From contig JASHYY010000039.1 in the NCBI GenBank assembly GCA_030042815.1, positions 1 through 5,611 on the forward strand: a stretch of DNA of 5,611 nucleotides, read 5' to 3'. The notes below the pieces were generated by a model that saw only the letters and a list, made by a program, of their open reading frames with translations, did not search any database and was not told the DNA's origin. The stretch is from Thermoplasmata archaeon (GTDB lineage Archaea; Thermoplasmatota; Thermoplasmata; Lutacidiplasmatales; UBA184). A program made the position numbers and the translations under genes. Position 1 is the stretch's first letter. Each line of letters begins with the position of its first letter. Shown one piece after another: positions 4,508-5,611 of this stretch.

Positions 4508-5611
4508 ATGAATCGGCCCGTGGAGGAGGTCGGCCGCATCTTCGGGGACGTGGGACTCGGCCAGTTCCACGTCAGCCTGAGCCGCCCGGTCGAGCGGGGG
4601 GACTACCTGGCGGTCGACGACGAGATCCACGGGCACGTCCTCTGCCAGCTGGACGACCTCAAGCGCAAGAGCGACTTCGACCTCGAACGCGCCGGGGCGG
4701 CGGGGATCGACGACACGACCATCCACGAGAACCTCCTCGGGCTCGTCCGCATCGTCGGCTATCGGGACGAGCAGGGACTCGTGAAGTGTCCCACGATCCC
4801 GTTCCGACCGGGCGCACACGTTTTCCGGGCGGAGGAGCCGCTCATCGCCGAGGTGCTCGGCCTCAAGCACCGGGCGAACAGCGGGGCGTACGTCGGGCTG
4901 CTGCGGAACCACAACCTCCGCGTCGAGCTCGACATCAACCAGCTCGTCCAGCGGCACGTCAGCGTCCTCGCGAAGACCGGCGGCGGGAAGAGCTACCTCC
5001 TCGGCGTGCTGATCGAGGAGCTCCTCCGGCACAAGGTCACCTGCGTCATCATCGACCCGCACGGCGAGTACGGCTCGCTGCGCTTCCCGGCCGAGAAGAA
5101 CGGGGGGCACGCCCGGTTCGGCGTCGAGTCGCAGGGGTTCGCGCGCCAGGTCCAGGAGTACTCGCCGGACGCGTCGCTGAACCCGAGCGCAAAGCCCCTG
5201 ACGTTCTCGCTGCGCCACCTCGACCCGCGGGACCTCCTCGTCTTCATGGGGCTCACGAACGTGAAGACGTTCCTCGCCCCGCTGAAGCTCCTGGTCGAAC
5301 GCGTGAGCTCCGCGAACCCCGACTACACCGTCCACGACCTCGTCCGCGCGGCCGAGGGCGGCGAGGGGGCGATCGCGGAGACGCTTCACGAGCGACTCGA
5401 GTACGTCGAGCAGACGAAGCTCCTCGGCCCCGTGGGCACGAGCCTCAACGACCTCGTGAAACGGGGCGAGGCGACCCTCATCAACCTTCGGGGGGTCGCC
5501 CCGGACGTTCAGGAGCTCGTGGTCGCGCGCATCGCCGGGACCCTCTTCGAGAACCGGAAGAAGGACAAGATCCCCCCGCTGTTCCTGGTCGTCGAGGAAG
5601 CGCACAACTTC
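4508..5611 (+). CDS. herA: HerA-type hexameric DNA-translocating ATPase, C-terminus missing
   Basis: FtsK/HerA-superfamily P-loop ATPase. The first 368 codons are present and the gene runs off the right edge. The N-terminal part (about 6-140) fits a HAS-barrel domain, beginning V-G-R-I-F-G-D-V. Walker A is V-L-A-K-T-G-G-G-K-S-Y (153-163) with Lys161 and Ser162. The family motif I-I-D-P-H-G-E-Y-G (181-189) follows, and Walker B is F-L-V-V-E-E-A-H-N-F (359-368), ending at the window edge. Arginine-finger and C-terminal parts would lie beyond it. Archaeal HerA works with the nuclease NurA in end resection with Mre11-Rad50; other members serve in defence systems or have unknown roles. The upstream neighbours are not nurA, mre11 or rad50, so the repair assignment is by family only. 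The start is uncertain: ATG at 4508 has no Shine-Dalgarno sequence, while GTG at 4520 is correctly spaced from the TATA-like element and would give M-E-E-V-G-R-I. Confidence 0.88.
   Translation, partial: MNRPVEEVGRIFGDVGLGQFHVSLSRPVERGDYLAVDDEIHGHVLCQLDDLKRKSDFDLERAGAAGIDDTTIHENLLGLVRIVGYRDEQGLVKCPTIPFRPGAHVFRAEEPLIAEVLGLKHRANSGAYVGLLRNHNLRVELDINQLVQRHVSVLAKTGGGKSYLLGVLIEELLRHKVTCVIIDPHGEYGSLRFPAEKNGGHARFGVESQGFARQVQEYSPDASLNPSAKPLTFSLRHLDPRDLLVFMGLTNVKTFLAPLKLLVERVSSANPDYTVHDLVRAAEGGEGAIAETLHERLEYVEQTKLLGPVGTSLNDLVKRGEATLINLRGVAPDVQELVVARIAGTLFENRKKDKIPPLFLVVEEAHNF

Noticed and set aside
3141..4511. A 456-codon open frame on the plus strand opposite the HAD and coiled-coil genes
   Set aside because: Leu/Arg/Asp-rich with no domain, and antisense to well-supported genes.
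4494..4511. Five-codon mini-ORF (ATG at 4494, TGA overlapping the ATG at 4508) as an upstream leader ORF for HerA
   Set aside because: It overlaps the TATA-like element itself and lies upstream of the predicted transcription start, so it is probably not transcribed.
4484..5605. A 373-codon open frame on the minus strand opposite the HerA gene
   Set aside because: The plus strand of the same region encodes clear Walker A, D-P-H-G-E-Y and Walker B motifs, while the minus reading is low-complexity and Asp/Glu/Val-rich, as expected for an antisense shadow.

Overview
The window looks like chromosomal DNA from a GC-rich archaeon. The evidence is archaea-type ribosomal proteins (L18e followed by L13), archaeal TATA boxes a short distance before start codons, and protein families common in Euryarchaeota and Thermoplasmatota: a small PRC-barrel protein, stand-alone V4R and roadblock/LC7 proteins, a long archaeal coiled-coil protein and a HerA-type ATPase. 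Base composition is high GC throughout, with C/G at most third codon positions. A high-GC member of Thermoplasmatota is a reasonable guess, but this is inference. I see no mobile element, CRISPR array, rRNA or tRNA.

Layout from left to right: (1) minus strand, rpl18e overlapping the start of rpl13, which runs off the left edge; (2) a 165-bp divergent intergenic region with a promoter on each strand; (3) plus strand, an 80-residue PRC-barrel protein overlapping a family 2 glycosyltransferase; (4) minus strand, a V4R-domain protein followed by a roadblock/LC7 protein, whose stop codon shares a CTAG tetranucleotide with the convergent glycosyltransferase; (5) a 147-bp gap with the V4R promoter and a GC-rich hairpin; (6) minus strand, a long coiled-coil protein followed by a HAD-like hydrolase; (7) a 215-bp divergent region with two TATA boxes and a perfect 19-bp palindrome near its middle; (8) plus strand, a HerA-type ATPase cut off by the right edge just after its Walker B motif.

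The genes fall into short two-gene transcription units. rpl18e-rpl13 is the usual archaeal ribosomal cluster. The V4R-roadblock pair looks like a small-molecule-sensing domain combined with a dimeric scaffold or GTPase-regulator domain. The coiled-coil/HAD unit and the HerA gene share one intergenic region and may be co-regulated. For two genes the TATA core lies about 31 bp before the start codon, as expected for nearly leaderless mRNAs, and I used this spacing to judge starts. TTG and GTG starts are frequent.
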